A stretch of 64,000 nt of DNA from Fallopia convolvulus (lineage: Eukaryota; Streptophyta; Magnoliopsida; Caryophyllales; Polygonaceae). Below, one piece after another: positions 36,412-46,238 of this stretch (its first letter is position 1; each line of letters starts with the position of its first letter). The stretch lies in contig OZ024733.1 of the NCBI GenBank assembly GCA_964016875.1, forward strand, positions 4,580,984 through 4,644,983. The letters are read 5' to 3'. Under the pieces are notes generated by a model. It saw only the letters and a list, made by a program, of their open reading frames with translations, was not told where the DNA came from and ran no database searches. The position numbers were made by a program, and so were the translations under genes.

Positions 36412-36439
36412 CCCGTGCAGGGCACGGGAATTACACTAG

Positions 36440-37074
36440 TTTAGTTTATCCAATTAAATTTCTATCTATTTATATGAAAATTTTAAATTCGAATTTTATT
36501 TAAAATTAAAGAAAATTATTTTATCTTTATTTTTTTTCTATTTATGCAAACGGTTTATCTTAAATAAAATTTTGATAAGAAATAGAACTTTCAATCTAGA
36601 TAATTACTTGTCTAAATTTACTTTTGATAAAAAAAAATTATGTTATCTTTTTCCTTAATTTTATTTTTGAATTATTTATGTAAATATAAATTATTTTCTT
36701 ATCATTAAAAAATTCATTATTTATTTATATTTTTCATATTTTCTTATTAAGTATATTTTTAATTTTTATTCAAAATTTTTTAAAGAATTGAATTTGATAA
36801 AAAAATTACAAATTTTTTTATTATTTTTACCTTTTTATATTTTTTGTAAAATATTTTTAAAATTAAATGATTCTAATGCAAATAATTTTTATTTATATTT
36901 TTTGCATAAATAAATTATCATTAAGCCATTAAAACTATAGTAGGCTCACCTTAATAATTTTGGGCCCGTTTCACACCAATTTTAAAATTTTATATAATTT
37001 TTTTCTAATAAATAAGTTTTTAATATTAAATTAAAACCATATTCATTAAATAAATTAAGTTTAAAATTCATGTA
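36440..37074. other. Helitron B right arm, no gene
   Basis: AT-rich sequence leading to the Helitron B hairpin; no coding or structural feature recognised. Confidence 0.5.
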
Positions 37075-37314
37075 GTCGTGCATGGCCCGACGGATATAAC
37101 TAGTACATTATAAAGCACAAATCATGTTTTTTGAAAAAATTGCGCCTCGTGACATTCCTTGAATAAAATAATGTTACATTTTTTAATAATAAATATTATA
37201 ATTACTTGTATCATTCTTTTTATATATCCAATTTTTTATAAGATAATAACTTGATCTATATGTTGATATTTTTATGCATATTTTTATATCTTATAACAAG
37301 ATTTGGGATCCGAG

Positions 37315-37663
37315 TAGACCTGTCAATCGGGTCGGGTTGTAGCGGGTTTTCGGTCGGGTTGGGTTGATCAATGAGTCTAAAATATCCTTTTTTTATGATT
37401 ATTAAAATCAATTTTTAATTAAATAATAATATTTAATTATAATTAATTATTTTCATTTAATTTAATAATAAAATATATTATAATTTTCAAAATAAATTTT
37501 AAAAATACTATAAATATACTAAATCGATCAACCCAACGGGTTTCGGGTTCTATCAGGTTCGATTGATTTTCGGGTTTCGGGTTCAAATCTTCGGGTCTTG
37601 ACCCTAAAATTATCGGGTGGTTCGGGTCGGGTTGGCGGATTCGGTCAGCTTTTGACAACTCTA
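37315..37663. mobile_element. hAT-type MITE
   Basis: 349 bp with an 8-bp duplication gatccgag (37307-37314)/gatccaag (37664-37671), one mismatch. The ends are TAGACCTGTCAA and, on the other strand, TAGAGTTGTCAA. Both ends are rich in gggtcgggtt words. Eight-base duplications with TAG..TGTCAA ends fit non-autonomous hAT elements. There is no transposase. It lies within Helitron A. Confidence 0.75.
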
Positions 37664-37698
37664 GATCCAAGTATATACTTTTTTTGTATTTATATGTT

Positions 37699-40344
37699 TT
37701 TTTTTGAGCGGAAAACCAGAACTTCATTAATTAACCAAATCATCCAAAAGCATACTATTCAAACCTACAAATCTATCAAAAGGGAAAGACATAAAACAAA
37801 GAACATCAATATAAGAACGAGCTAAAATGGCTGCTGCCCGATTTGCTTCTCTTCTTATGTGGGACCAAACACAGTAATCAAATTTTGCTCCTACTTCATA
37901 AATTCTGTTCAGCAAACCACCAAGATAACCCTTCCATGGAGTCCTTTTCCTGATTTTTGAAATCAACGAGAGGCAGTCTGTTTCTACAATGATATGTGTA
38001 ATGTTGTGTTCCCAACAGACCTTTAAGGCCCATAAAAGAGCCTCAGCTTCAGCAATTGTGGCATCCTGTGTGAATTGAATTCGCTTTGAGCCCAATGCGA
38101 TCACCTCTCCTTTATCATCCCTCACCACAAACCCAATTCCGCAGCCTTCAGTTGTAACTGATGCATCGGCATTTACTTTTATCAAGCCCATAGCTCGTTT
38201 CTGCCATTTGTTTTTTCCATCTTGCTCTTCATTCTGTGCAGGTAAAGACGAAAATACAGAGTGAACACTGCTGTCGTGCTGCAGCTCCTTTGCCTTAGAA
38301 ATGACATCATCAGGTATCATTCTTTGCCCCTCAAAAACACGCATATTTCGTCTTCTCCAGATGCCCCACAAAATACTGGCCCAAAACGCGACCTTGTCTC
38401 CTGGCAAACTCGTAAACAGGCTATCCAATACACCAATCACATTCCCTGCCCTGTACCGAAATTGCTTTAATTCTGGGACCAGCTTCCACACATTTTGAGC
38501 TTCTGGACACCAAAATAAAACATGAGTAGTTGTTTCAGGCCTTCCACAGAAAACACATCCATCCTCATGTACAATTGATCTCCTCATAAGATTGACTTTG
38601 ACAGGTAATAAACCTTTGTACGCTCTCCATACAAACGACCTCACTTTTGGAATGGCATTTATCTTCCAAATTTTCTTCCAAAGTGTCGCCATCTGACCTG
38701 GAGATGAAGAATTTCCCACTTTCATTACCTCAGCATCTTCATGGAGAAGAATTTGGTAAGCCGATTTAACCGTAAACAGGCCATGTTTAGTGTAATACCA
38801 CAAAATCTCATCAGCTCTTGGTTGTTCACTAATTCTGATCTTCAAAATCTGTTCAACATTAGCTTCCACAAACAGCGCACGTATTTCCGAGAGCTTCCAG
38901 GTGGCTGTGCTCCAATCAATCAATTCACAAACTCTAGTTGATGATTCTCCTCCTTTGAAATTTCCTAGCACCTTAAAGCTGCATGGTCTGGGAATCCATT
39001 TATCATTCCATACATTTAGTGTTGTTCCATCTCCAACTCCCCAGTAACAGCCCATCTCCAAAGCTTTCCTGCCTTTCATAATTGATCTCCAAGTATAACT
39101 TGGATTGTATCCAACTTTTGCGTCCAGAAAGTTACAACGCGGGAAATACCTGGCCTTTAATAACCTAGCAACCAGTGAGTCTGGGTTTTCCAAGATACGC
39201 CATCCTTGACGAGCAAGCAAAGCCATGTTAAAAAATTCCATATCTCGAAAACCCATTCCGCCTTCACTTTTTGGCAAGCAAAGCCTCTTCCATTTGCTCC
39301 AATGAATCGTATTCCTTGATCCATTTGAGCCCCACCAGTAGTTGCTAAAAATCTGCTCTATTTCTCTACATAGTCCAACTGGAAAAGCAAAACATGACAT
39401 TGTATAAGTTGGGATTGCTTGAGCAACTGATTTTATCAACATCTCCTTCCCTGCTCTTGAAAGTGTTTTTGCTTTCCAGCCTCCAATCTTCTTCCAGATT
39501 CTCTCCTTGACTTGATTAAAGATCACCTTCTTTGATCTTCCAATCATCGTTGGAAGACCGAGGTATCTTTCGTGCTTATCTACCTCTCGAACACCGAGTA
39601 TTTGTTGTATATCATAACGTCTCTCACTGTTAACATTCTTGCTGAAAGATAACTCGGACTTTGCAAAATTTACTTGTTGACCCGAAGCCGCTCCATAAAC
39701 ACGGAGTATATCAACAATCTCAGCACTCTGTTGACAAGTTGCTTTTGCAAAAAGTACACAATCATCAACAAAGAAAAGATGTGAGATAACCGGTGCCCCC
39801 CTAGCAATAGAAATTCCTTGAAGGCGTCCGCTCATTTCACTTACTCGGAGCATACTAGATAGACCTTCTGCACACAGGAGAAATAAATAAGGAGATAGAG
39901 GATCTCCTTGGCGTAATCCTCTTGATGGAGTGAACACTTTTGTAGTACTACCATCCATGAGGACCGAGAAAGAAACTGTACTAACACACTTCATGATCAG
40001 CTTGATCCAATTCTCAGCAAAACCGAATCTCTTCATACTATGCTCAAGAAAACCCCACTCCACACGGTCATATGCTTTCGCCATGTCCAGTTTTAGCGCT
40101 AAATATCCTTTGTTGCCTCTTCTTGTCTTCATGTGATGTAAAATTTCAAAAGCCGCAAGAACATTATCAGTTATGAGCCGGCCCGGAACGAAAGCACTCT
40201 GTCTTTGATCAATCAACTTATGCAAGCACTTCTTCAACCTGTTTGTAAGCACTTTAGAGATAATTTTGTACACTACATTGCATAGGCTTATCGGTCTAAG
40301 GTCCTTCATCCTGCAAGGATCTTTAACTTTTGGAATTAAAGAAA
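37699..40344 (-). mobile_element. 5'-truncated L1-type LINE
   Basis: A minus-strand LINE whose A-rich tail is at 37699-37708 and whose truncated 5' edge is at about 40344. A likely 8-bp target duplication tatatgtt is at 37691-37698 and 40345-40352. Truncation at the 5' end is usual for target-primed reverse transcription. It sits in Helitron A. Confidence 0.8.
37727..40344 (-). CDS. LINE ORF2: RT, zf-RVT and RNase H domains, partial
   Basis: The frame is open from the truncation at 40344 to the stop at 37727, about 870 codons with no lesion; the endonuclease and early RT are missing. RT motifs: DLRPISLCNVVYKIISKVL, QSAFVPGRLITDNVL, ALKLDMAKAYDRVEW, GLRQGDPLSPYLF, the catalytic HLFFVDDCVLF and RYLGLPT. 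The zf-RVT region has WKINAIPKVRSFVWRA and CVFCGRPETTTHVLFWC. RNase H at the C-terminus shows IKVNADASV, AEAEALLWAL and VETDCLSL. The first ATG (40309) is not a true start. The clean frame suggests a fairly young insertion. Confidence 0.92.
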
Positions 40345-40702
40345 TATATGTTGATAATAACTTGATCTAATATTTTTATATTAATTTTATGCATAATAAT
40401 TTTTTTTATCTTTTAATAAGACTCGGGTTTCAAATATATAATTTTTATCTATATGTTGATAAAATATGGGGCATAATCTTAATTTTTTTTTATAGATTAC
40501 ATAATTTTATTACAATAGTATATACAAGTGTTTTAAATTTTATATTAATATCATAATATTCTATACTCTTTAGTAAAATTATCCCGTGAGCGTCACGGGT
40601 ATTCAACTAGTTATTATCAACTTATAATCTCGTCACGGATCATATATTGCTAAATCTTGTACATCCGAAGAAGAAGGCTGAAAGTTGATTTAAGAAATTA
40701 TA

Positions 40703-40712
40703 TTTTATAAAG
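40703..40712 (+). promoter_or_regulatory. Possible TATA box of the GRAS gene
   Basis: ttttataaag lies about 200 bp upstream of the ATG and about 93 bp after the end of Helitron A. It is followed by a C/T-rich leader. Position and composition are plausible, but no transcript evidence is available here. Confidence 0.35.
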
Positions 40713-40911
40713 AAAGAATTGAATGGTTGCTGCTGTCCCCTAAGCATCAAAATTTGCTTGTCTCTTCTGCACTCCCCCGTCTTCATCTTTCATCTGTCAC
40801 TTCCCTTCCCACCAAAAGTTTTCCCCCTTTTCCCTCATCCCCTTCTTTCACCAATCATGATTCCGAGCTTTTCAACTCCCTAATCCCTAAACATAACTCA
40901 ATCATTCTCCA

Positions 40912-42117
40912 ATGTCCGCCATGCCCAACCTACCTTCTCCCGCCGCCGCCGACACCGATGCCGATTGCTCCTCCTCCCCCTCTTCCTTCGCCGTCGACGA
41001 GCCCGGCTGCCTCCGTCTCCTCACGCTCCTCCTCCAATGCGCCGAGTTCGTCGCCGTCGATAACCTCGCCGAGGCCACCGCCCTCCTCCTCCAGATCTCC
41101 GAGCTCTCCTCCCCCTTCGGCTCCCCGCCGGAGCGCGTCATCGCCTACTTCTCCGACGCCCTCAGAGTCCGGATCATCGGCTCATGCCTCGCCGCCTCCG
41201 CCAAGCGGCAGCTTTCCAAAACCCTAGCGCTCTCTCAGATGCACAAATTCCACTCCGCGCTCCAATCCTACAACTCCATCAGCCCGTTGGTGAAATTCTC
41301 CCACTTCACCGCCAACCAGGCGATCTACCAAGCCTTGGACGGCGAGGATCGCGTCCACGTCATCGATCTCGACGTAATGCAGGGCCTCCAATGGCCGGGC
41401 CTCTTCCACATCCTCGCCACCAGGACCCGCCGAATCGCCTCCCTCCGCCTCACCGGGATCGGATCCTCCGCGGAGCTGCTCCACCGCACGGGACGCCGCC
41501 TCGCCGAGTTCGCGGCCTCGCTCGGCATCCCCTTCGAGTTCCGGCCGCTGGAGGGGAAGATCGGCGAGTTGACCGATCCCGAGGCCCAGCTCGGCCTCCT
41601 CCCCGGCGAGGCGACGGTGGTGCACTGGATCCGGCACAGCCTGTACGACGTCGTTGGCTCGGACGCCGGGGCGATGAGCCTGCTGAGGGTGATCCGGCCC
41701 AAGGTGATAACGATGGTGGAGCAGGAGCTGAGGAGGGATGAAACGACGTCGTTTCTAGGGTGTTTTGTCGAGGCCTTGCATTATTACTCGGCTCTGTTCG
41801 ACGCGCTAGGAGACGCAGCCGGTGGGGACAGCGTTGATAGGTATCAGGTGGAGCAACAGATTTTCGGGAGCGAGATAAGGAACGTTTTGGGCTCTGGTGG
41901 GCCCAATAAATGGGCCGAACAGCTGTTAACTGCTGGGTTCAGGCCCATTTCACTGGCTGGTGGGCCGGCAGCACAGGCGAGTCTGTTGCTTGGGATGTTC
42001 CCGTGGAACTGGAGAGGGTATAGCTTGGTGGAGGAAAATGGCTGCTTGAAGCTCGGTTGGAAGGAATTGCCCCTCCTCACTGCTTCCGCCTGGCAGAACC
42101 CGGATCCGGAGGCTTGA
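40912..42117 (+). CDS. GRAS-family transcription regulator, SCARECROW/SCL23-like
   Basis: A single-exon ORF of 401 codons covering a complete GRAS domain. LHR I: CLRLLTLLLQCAEFVAVDNL. VHIID motif: VHVIDLDVMQGLQWPGL. LHR II/PFYRE region: VITMVEQELRRDETTSFLG. SAW motif: WKELPLLTASAWQ, with MFPWNWRGYSLVEENG before it as in SCARECROW relatives. The short N-terminus (about 30 residues) resembles SCL23 rather than the long SCR. GRAS proteins act in the nucleus with DNA-binding partners; SCR-type members work with SHORT-ROOT in root and bundle-sheath patterning, which I only infer here. The first ATG (MSAMPNLPS) is used; no lesion is seen. GC-rich codon use contrasts with the surrounding transposons. 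Confidence 0.93.
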   Translation: MSAMPNLPSPAAADTDADCSSSPSSFAVDEPGCLRLLTLLLQCAEFVAVDNLAEATALLLQISELSSPFGSPPERVIAYFSDALRVRIIGSCLAASAKRQLSKTLALSQMHKFHSALQSYNSISPLVKFSHFTANQAIYQALDGEDRVHVIDLDVMQGLQWPGLFHILATRTRRIASLRLTGIGSSAELLHRTGRRLAEFAASLGIPFEFRPLEGKIGELTDPEAQLGLLPGEATVVHWIRHSLYDVVGSDAGAMSLLRVIRPKVITMVEQELRRDETTSFLGCFVEALHYYSALFDALGDAAGGDSVDRYQVEQQIFGSEIRNVLGSGGPNKWAEQLLTAGFRPISLAGGPAAQASLLLGMFPWNWRGYSLVEENGCLKLGWKELPLLTASAWQNPDPEA

Positions 42118-42450
42118 TCCGATTCGGAGCCGAACATCGTGTTTGGTGGAATATTCATTGTCATTTTCAGTCCATTTGGTTTGATCGACATGTCAAATGG
42201 GGAAATAAAATTTGCATAGTTTCTTTTGTTAACAGGCATCATGACTGACTCCTCAAAGCATATATATGACTATATGAGGATGATTTTTCTATTAAAAAAA
42301 GGAAAATATTAATATGATCTCCAAGAGAAACCAATAAACTATGTCCAAGACATCAACCTGGACAACTTGCGAGTTGCGAAAACTGAGCATTGAAGACGAC
42401 ATACACCAATTAATATGAGCAATGATTTAGTCACAAAGAAAGATCCAAGC
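42118..42450. other. Intergenic space between convergent genes
   Basis: It holds the 3' flank of the GRAS gene and the 3' end of the coiled-coil gene. No other feature is seen. Confidence 0.6.
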
Positions 42451-44566
42451 TTAGTATGTTTTTCCGAGGATCAAGCCAATTATAATAGAGACAAGGGCTA
42501 CTCCAAGCACCAACTTGAGGTTGTGTAGAGAAGGCATGATTTTGTGTTGGATCTCTGTTAATGCTGAGGAAGTTTGTGTGAATGATGATCCAGATTTCAT
42601 TGGAGAAGACAAGATTGATCCGATGTCTCGGCTTCTCACCTCTGCCTCATCCCCCTGTAATAAGATCAAAGGAATAAGACTCTTAAAGAACTGAATGGAA
42701 GTTTGAGATGTTTGTGAATGACGATTTTACCTTTTCTTTAGATATCACACTCTCTGTGTGCAGCTTCTGCTCCAGCTCCTTGACATGCTTTTCCAAAAGT
42801 ATAACTTGTTGGGTTTTGGCCTCAAGCTCTTCGCAGGTTTGTTTTACAACACTTTCTTGAGCAGATTCTAGTTTGCACTTCTCTTCTCTCTGCTTGCGAA
42901 AACCGTTTTGTTACGTTACGTAGTCTAGTCAAGATTATTAGACCCCATTGTGAAAATAAAGTGAATCGAATTGTAGTAAAAGAATAACTCTACTTACCAG
43001 TACGGAAATTGTATCTTGAGCTGAAGCTAATTCTTTTTCAAGCTCCATTCTAAAACCAGCTTCTGTGACCAGAAGCTGTTCTTTCACTCTAGCTTGCAAA
43101 GTAAGATTCTGCACTGCTTCAAGCCTCAGATTTTCCAACTCAGCTTTATAAGCTTCCTTGCTTTCTTTGCATTCTTTCAGTTGCTTCTCTAACTGTAGCA
43201 GTTGGTTTTGAGCAGCCACATTCGTTTCGCTAAGATGTTGCTTTTGAACCGCACCATTCAATTTGGACTCTGACATAGCTAGTTCCTCGTTCAGCTTCAT
43301 GTTTGCTTCAGCTAAGGCTACCATATGCATCCCGACCTCCTCCAGCTTCCCTTGTTTCACATTCAATTCACCGCGCATTACTTGTAGCAGGTTTTCAGCC
43401 TCCTGAAGTTTTGCCATGAGGTTCTTTATTTCCTCCTCCAGTTCAGACTTTACAAACGACGATTGGCTCAATGTGGACTCCAGTTCAGAGACCTTGTCTT
43501 GATGGTGGTACTTCATTTGTTCGTTATCAGTCTCTAGCTCCTTCAGCTTCAAATGAAGTCCGGTCAGCTTTTCAATGTCCTGCTTCAGTTCCTTATTCTT
43601 AACTTGTACCGCTTCCAGTTGAGCTTCGCGATCCTGCAAGCGCAACCTCGTCTCTTCAAGAGACTTGAGCTCGTGTTCAAGTTCCGCGTTCTTTAGAATC
43701 ACTTGAGCAGAAAATGCGTCTGCTTTGCCAAACTCTACTTCTGATAGCTTTAGTTTTGTCTCAAGCTCAGCGCATTTTCCCTTGAGCTGGCGTTCTGAAC
43801 TCCTTATGAGTTCGAGTTCTCTGTACATCTCGTCTATGAGGCTATCCTTTGCAGAAAGTTCCACTTTTGTACTCTTTAGCGCTTTATCCAATCCAATCTC
43901 AAGTTCTAAGACCCTCGAGGATGGATCAGTAACGGATCGTACCTCGCTCTCCAAATGAGAATCTCCCTTCGTGGCAAGTGTTTCTTTCTCAACTTTAATG
44001 AATTCTCCATCCAAGGAACTTTCCTCTTCTCTTTTTTGACTCTGTGCCTGTTGCAAAATTGCAAATATATTATTTCCTTATGTTTGTGGAAATTTTGGAC
44101 AATGCATCAAAGCTCTACAATTTTAGTAATGTTAGTGTGATTAATTCAAAATTCTATTTTAAATGATTTATTTAGGGAATTACTCTTCTTTCAATTCCCA
44201 ACTGATGAATCTAAAATGTTTTCAAGTACAAATTTTGCTAATTCAATCATGAGAAGAATTAGAGAAAAGAGATAACTCATGATGAGATCTGAAAGTGGTT
44301 GGTTTGGTTCAAGCATGATCACAATGGAAATAAGGCGGGCTAACCAAACAATCAATCAAGATTTCGGGGGTCAAACTTGTTTATGAAGTAATCATCCATC
44401 TTGAATGGTTGATCTTCAAATATAGTATGTGTTTAGAGTATATGTTTGCAATTGCAAATGCTTGATCAAGATTGGGAAATGCAACGTTACCTCATTGGAT
44501 TGAGCGACCTTAATATTTTCTTGGGTTTCTTCCTCCATCAGATAAAGTTTACTTAAGATTTCGTCT
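42451..44566 (-). CDS. Coiled-coil tail-anchored protein (PICC-like), 3' part of gene
   Basis: Four exons on the minus strand with GT-AG borders, all in phase: about 44566-44492, 44048-42998, 42889-42731 and 42654-42451. They encode almost 500 residues of heptad-rich coiled coil (for example KELKQDIEKLTGLHLKLKEL). The C-terminus is hydrophobic, LVLGVALVSIIIGLILGKTY, and forms a tail anchor. This end and the coiled coil resemble the ER-anchored PICC family, whose members exceed 1000 residues. The first exon seen begins at a splice acceptor, and I find no further coding exons up to the transposons at 45.4 kb. So the gene is either 5'-truncated or starts at the ATG at 44526 as a short form. Confidence 0.75.
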
Positions 44567-45419
44567 TGCTCTGAATCGAGAACAAAAGAATTCCATGTCA
44601 GACTTTATACAAGCACGCAGACATGTTAAGCACCAATTTGCTGAATAAAGTATGGCAATATTGGCAAAAAAAAAAAAAAAAAAAAACATGTAAGATTTTC
44701 CGAGATCAATGTGAATGCTTGTATAGATTCAAAATTAATATAATGAAGTACAGCCCCACTTTCTGTGACAAAATAAGTTGTACAGGATAAGTATAATTTA
44801 TTTTCTTTCAACCAAAAAAAAAAAAAAATTTATTTTTTCTTTTCTTTTCTTTTTCTACAAGTTTTATGAAAAAATAAGTTTTAATCTTGGATGGAAAAAG
44901 ACAAGTCAGACTATAAGAAGAGGCCGGTTGTTTAGTGGATGGAAGGTCATTTTCAGTCGTTAAATTTTGCTTTACTGAAGGATTTTTTTGGCACACGTTA
45001 ATATGTCAAAATTTAGTAGATATAGTATTTTTTTTATTTTTTTAGAAGGATTCACCATTTCTATCTTAAAAAATAGTTTGAAATTTTTTACAAGACTAAA
45101 TTATTAATGGGCACATATTAAGCGGACTCTTATCCAAAAGTATTTTTTTAATAGGGGCATTGTTGTAGATGCTTGCCAAAAAATATTTTTATTTATATAA
45201 ATTTATTACTTTTTACATATTTTAAAATAAATAAATTATTATTATCAAAAAGTAAATTTTTTGACAAGCAACTAGAACGAAGCCCAAATCTAAAAACAAT
45301 CCAACAAGCAAATAAAATTGCAAACGAGCAAGGTTTTTTTTTTAACAAGATAAGAATTAGGTGGAAAAATCTCTATATTATATCCTTTCGAATGAGGATT
45401 AAAAATTCTGGACTATTTA
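44567..45419. other. AT-rich stretch, no gene
   Basis: It contains an A23-type homopolymer (about 44665-44687) and further A/T runs. The small ORFs have no coding character. Any upstream exons of the PICC-like gene should lie here, but none is recognisable. Confidence 0.5.
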
Positions 45420-45850
45420 AAATCTGATTACAAGTAGTAGAATGTCGTAATCTAACCACTGCATCAGCAACTATGTTACAATGACAAGACACATGTTTAA
45501 TTTTAACAGACTTGAACAACTGCAAATTTATCCTACTATCTGTTATATTCATTTCGATTTTCCATGGGCATGATTTATTTCCTTGTAAAGCGTTTGTTAC
45601 AATAATGTTATCCCCTTCAATTTTAAATTTTTATGTCTTTTTTATCTTCTTTTATCACATATATAGTAGACTCCCATTGACTCTGTTTACATTGTGCTCC
45701 ATAGCTTGTTTGAGTGAGCTGTTAGGTGCATTAATTCTCCCATATAATTTTTTATGACGTATCCAACTATAGCTAATTGTGATTTTTTTTCTTGACCTAT
45801 CAAAGTTTATTTTGATAAACTCTTGTGATTTTTGTGAATAAAAGACATTT
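45420..45850 (-). pseudogene. RNase H (RVT_3-type) remnant, probably LINE-derived
   Basis: Minus-strand reading in pieces. FIKINFDRSRKK matches the start of a plant RNase H-like domain (IKINFDGS). KLYGRINAPNSSLKQAM and, after a shift, FKIEGDNIIVTNALQGN match the middle. KIKHVSCHCNIVADAVVRL matches the C-terminal H-V-..-N-x-x-A-D motif. Stops and a frameshift are present. No RT is attached. Confidence 0.6.
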
Positions 45851-46001
45851 TGAAAGACACTAAACAATACTAAAAAGCGTGATTTTGGTAAATAGCCTTA
45901 AAAAGGGGTATAATAACATACTAGTTGGGAGTTATGTTTTAATAGCTTGGATAACTCCTAATCCTTCCCCCTCCTTTCCCTTCAAGGCTTCAACCATTGG
46001 T

Positions 46002-46125
46002 GAGTTGACTCGGTCGTTGATCAACTGTTGACCGACGTTGACCAATCATTGGCCACTGTCAACAATTGTTGACAACAATTATTGTCAACGTCAACAATTT
46101 TCAAAAATTGTTGACAACAGTTGTT
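46002..46125. repeat. GTTGACC/TTGTTGAC inverted-repeat cluster
   Basis: gagttgactcggtcgttga (46002-46020) is identical to 30960-30978 in Helitron C. It is followed by gttgacc words and a long near-palindrome of ttgttgac/gtcaacaa (46055-46125). It probably marks the end of the same kind of transposon as at 30.96 kb. Confidence 0.5.
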
Positions 46126-46238
46126 TTTAGCTTCACAAATTCCCCTTAGGGTTGCCTTTCATTGATTTTGAGTATATATAGTACAAGACTTGCCAAGCAA
46201 TCTAGGGTTATAATTACAAAATAATAATATATCTACTA

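Larger units (their letters stand above)
30033..36439 (+). mobile_element. Helitron C, innermost of the nested set
   Basis: The 5' end is TCTATATATATAATTAAAAC after A, nearly identical to the start of Helitron A (the gattcgagcct...cattgcg..cacgtc context is shared). The 3' end is hairpin cccgtgc (36412-36418)/gcacggg (36422-36428), then aattacactag, ending CTAG at 36436-36439, then T. Inside are gene-like fragments, a TGATGAC repeat field, a tRNA-like stretch and a long AT-rich tail. No helicase gene is seen. Confidence 0.65.
24144..37103 (+). mobile_element. Helitron B, middle of the nested set
   Basis: The 5' end is TCTATGTATATATA, preceded by A and interrupted after 14 bases by the copia element; it resumes at 29740 with aaagatgcaagg and gccacctaggattt-type words. 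The 3' end is a hairpin gtcgtgc (37075-37081)/gcccgac (37085-37091) with one mismatch, then a tail to CTAG at 37100-37103, followed by T. Both ends differ from those of A and C, which supports pairing them with each other. No helicase is seen. Confidence 0.5.
23423..40610 (+). mobile_element. Helitron A, outermost of three nested Helitrons
   Basis: The 5' end is TCTATATATATAATTAAAAC preceded by A. The 3' end is a 7-bp hairpin (cccgtga 40583-40589, tcacggg 40593-40599), then 11 bases ending CTAG (40607-40610), followed by T. Helitrons move by rolling circle, insert between A and T and leave no duplication. Its own sequence is only the outer parts, 23423-24143 and 37104-40610; the rest is inserted later. 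No Rep/helicase gene is seen, so it is non-autonomous. Pairing of this 5' and 3' end is inferred from nesting and family similarity. Confidence 0.6.

Noticed and set aside
40727..41741. Long ORFs in other frames over the GRAS gene
   Set aside because: GC-rich codon use leaves shadow frames open; only the 40912 frame carries GRAS motifs.
44660..44690. Poly(A) tract as the tail of a retroposed gene or SINE
   Set aside because: No coding or SINE-like body and no flanking duplication can be seen beside it.
45892..45960. actagt near 45922 as another Helitron end
   Set aside because: No hairpin stands 10-12 bases from the CTAG on either strand.
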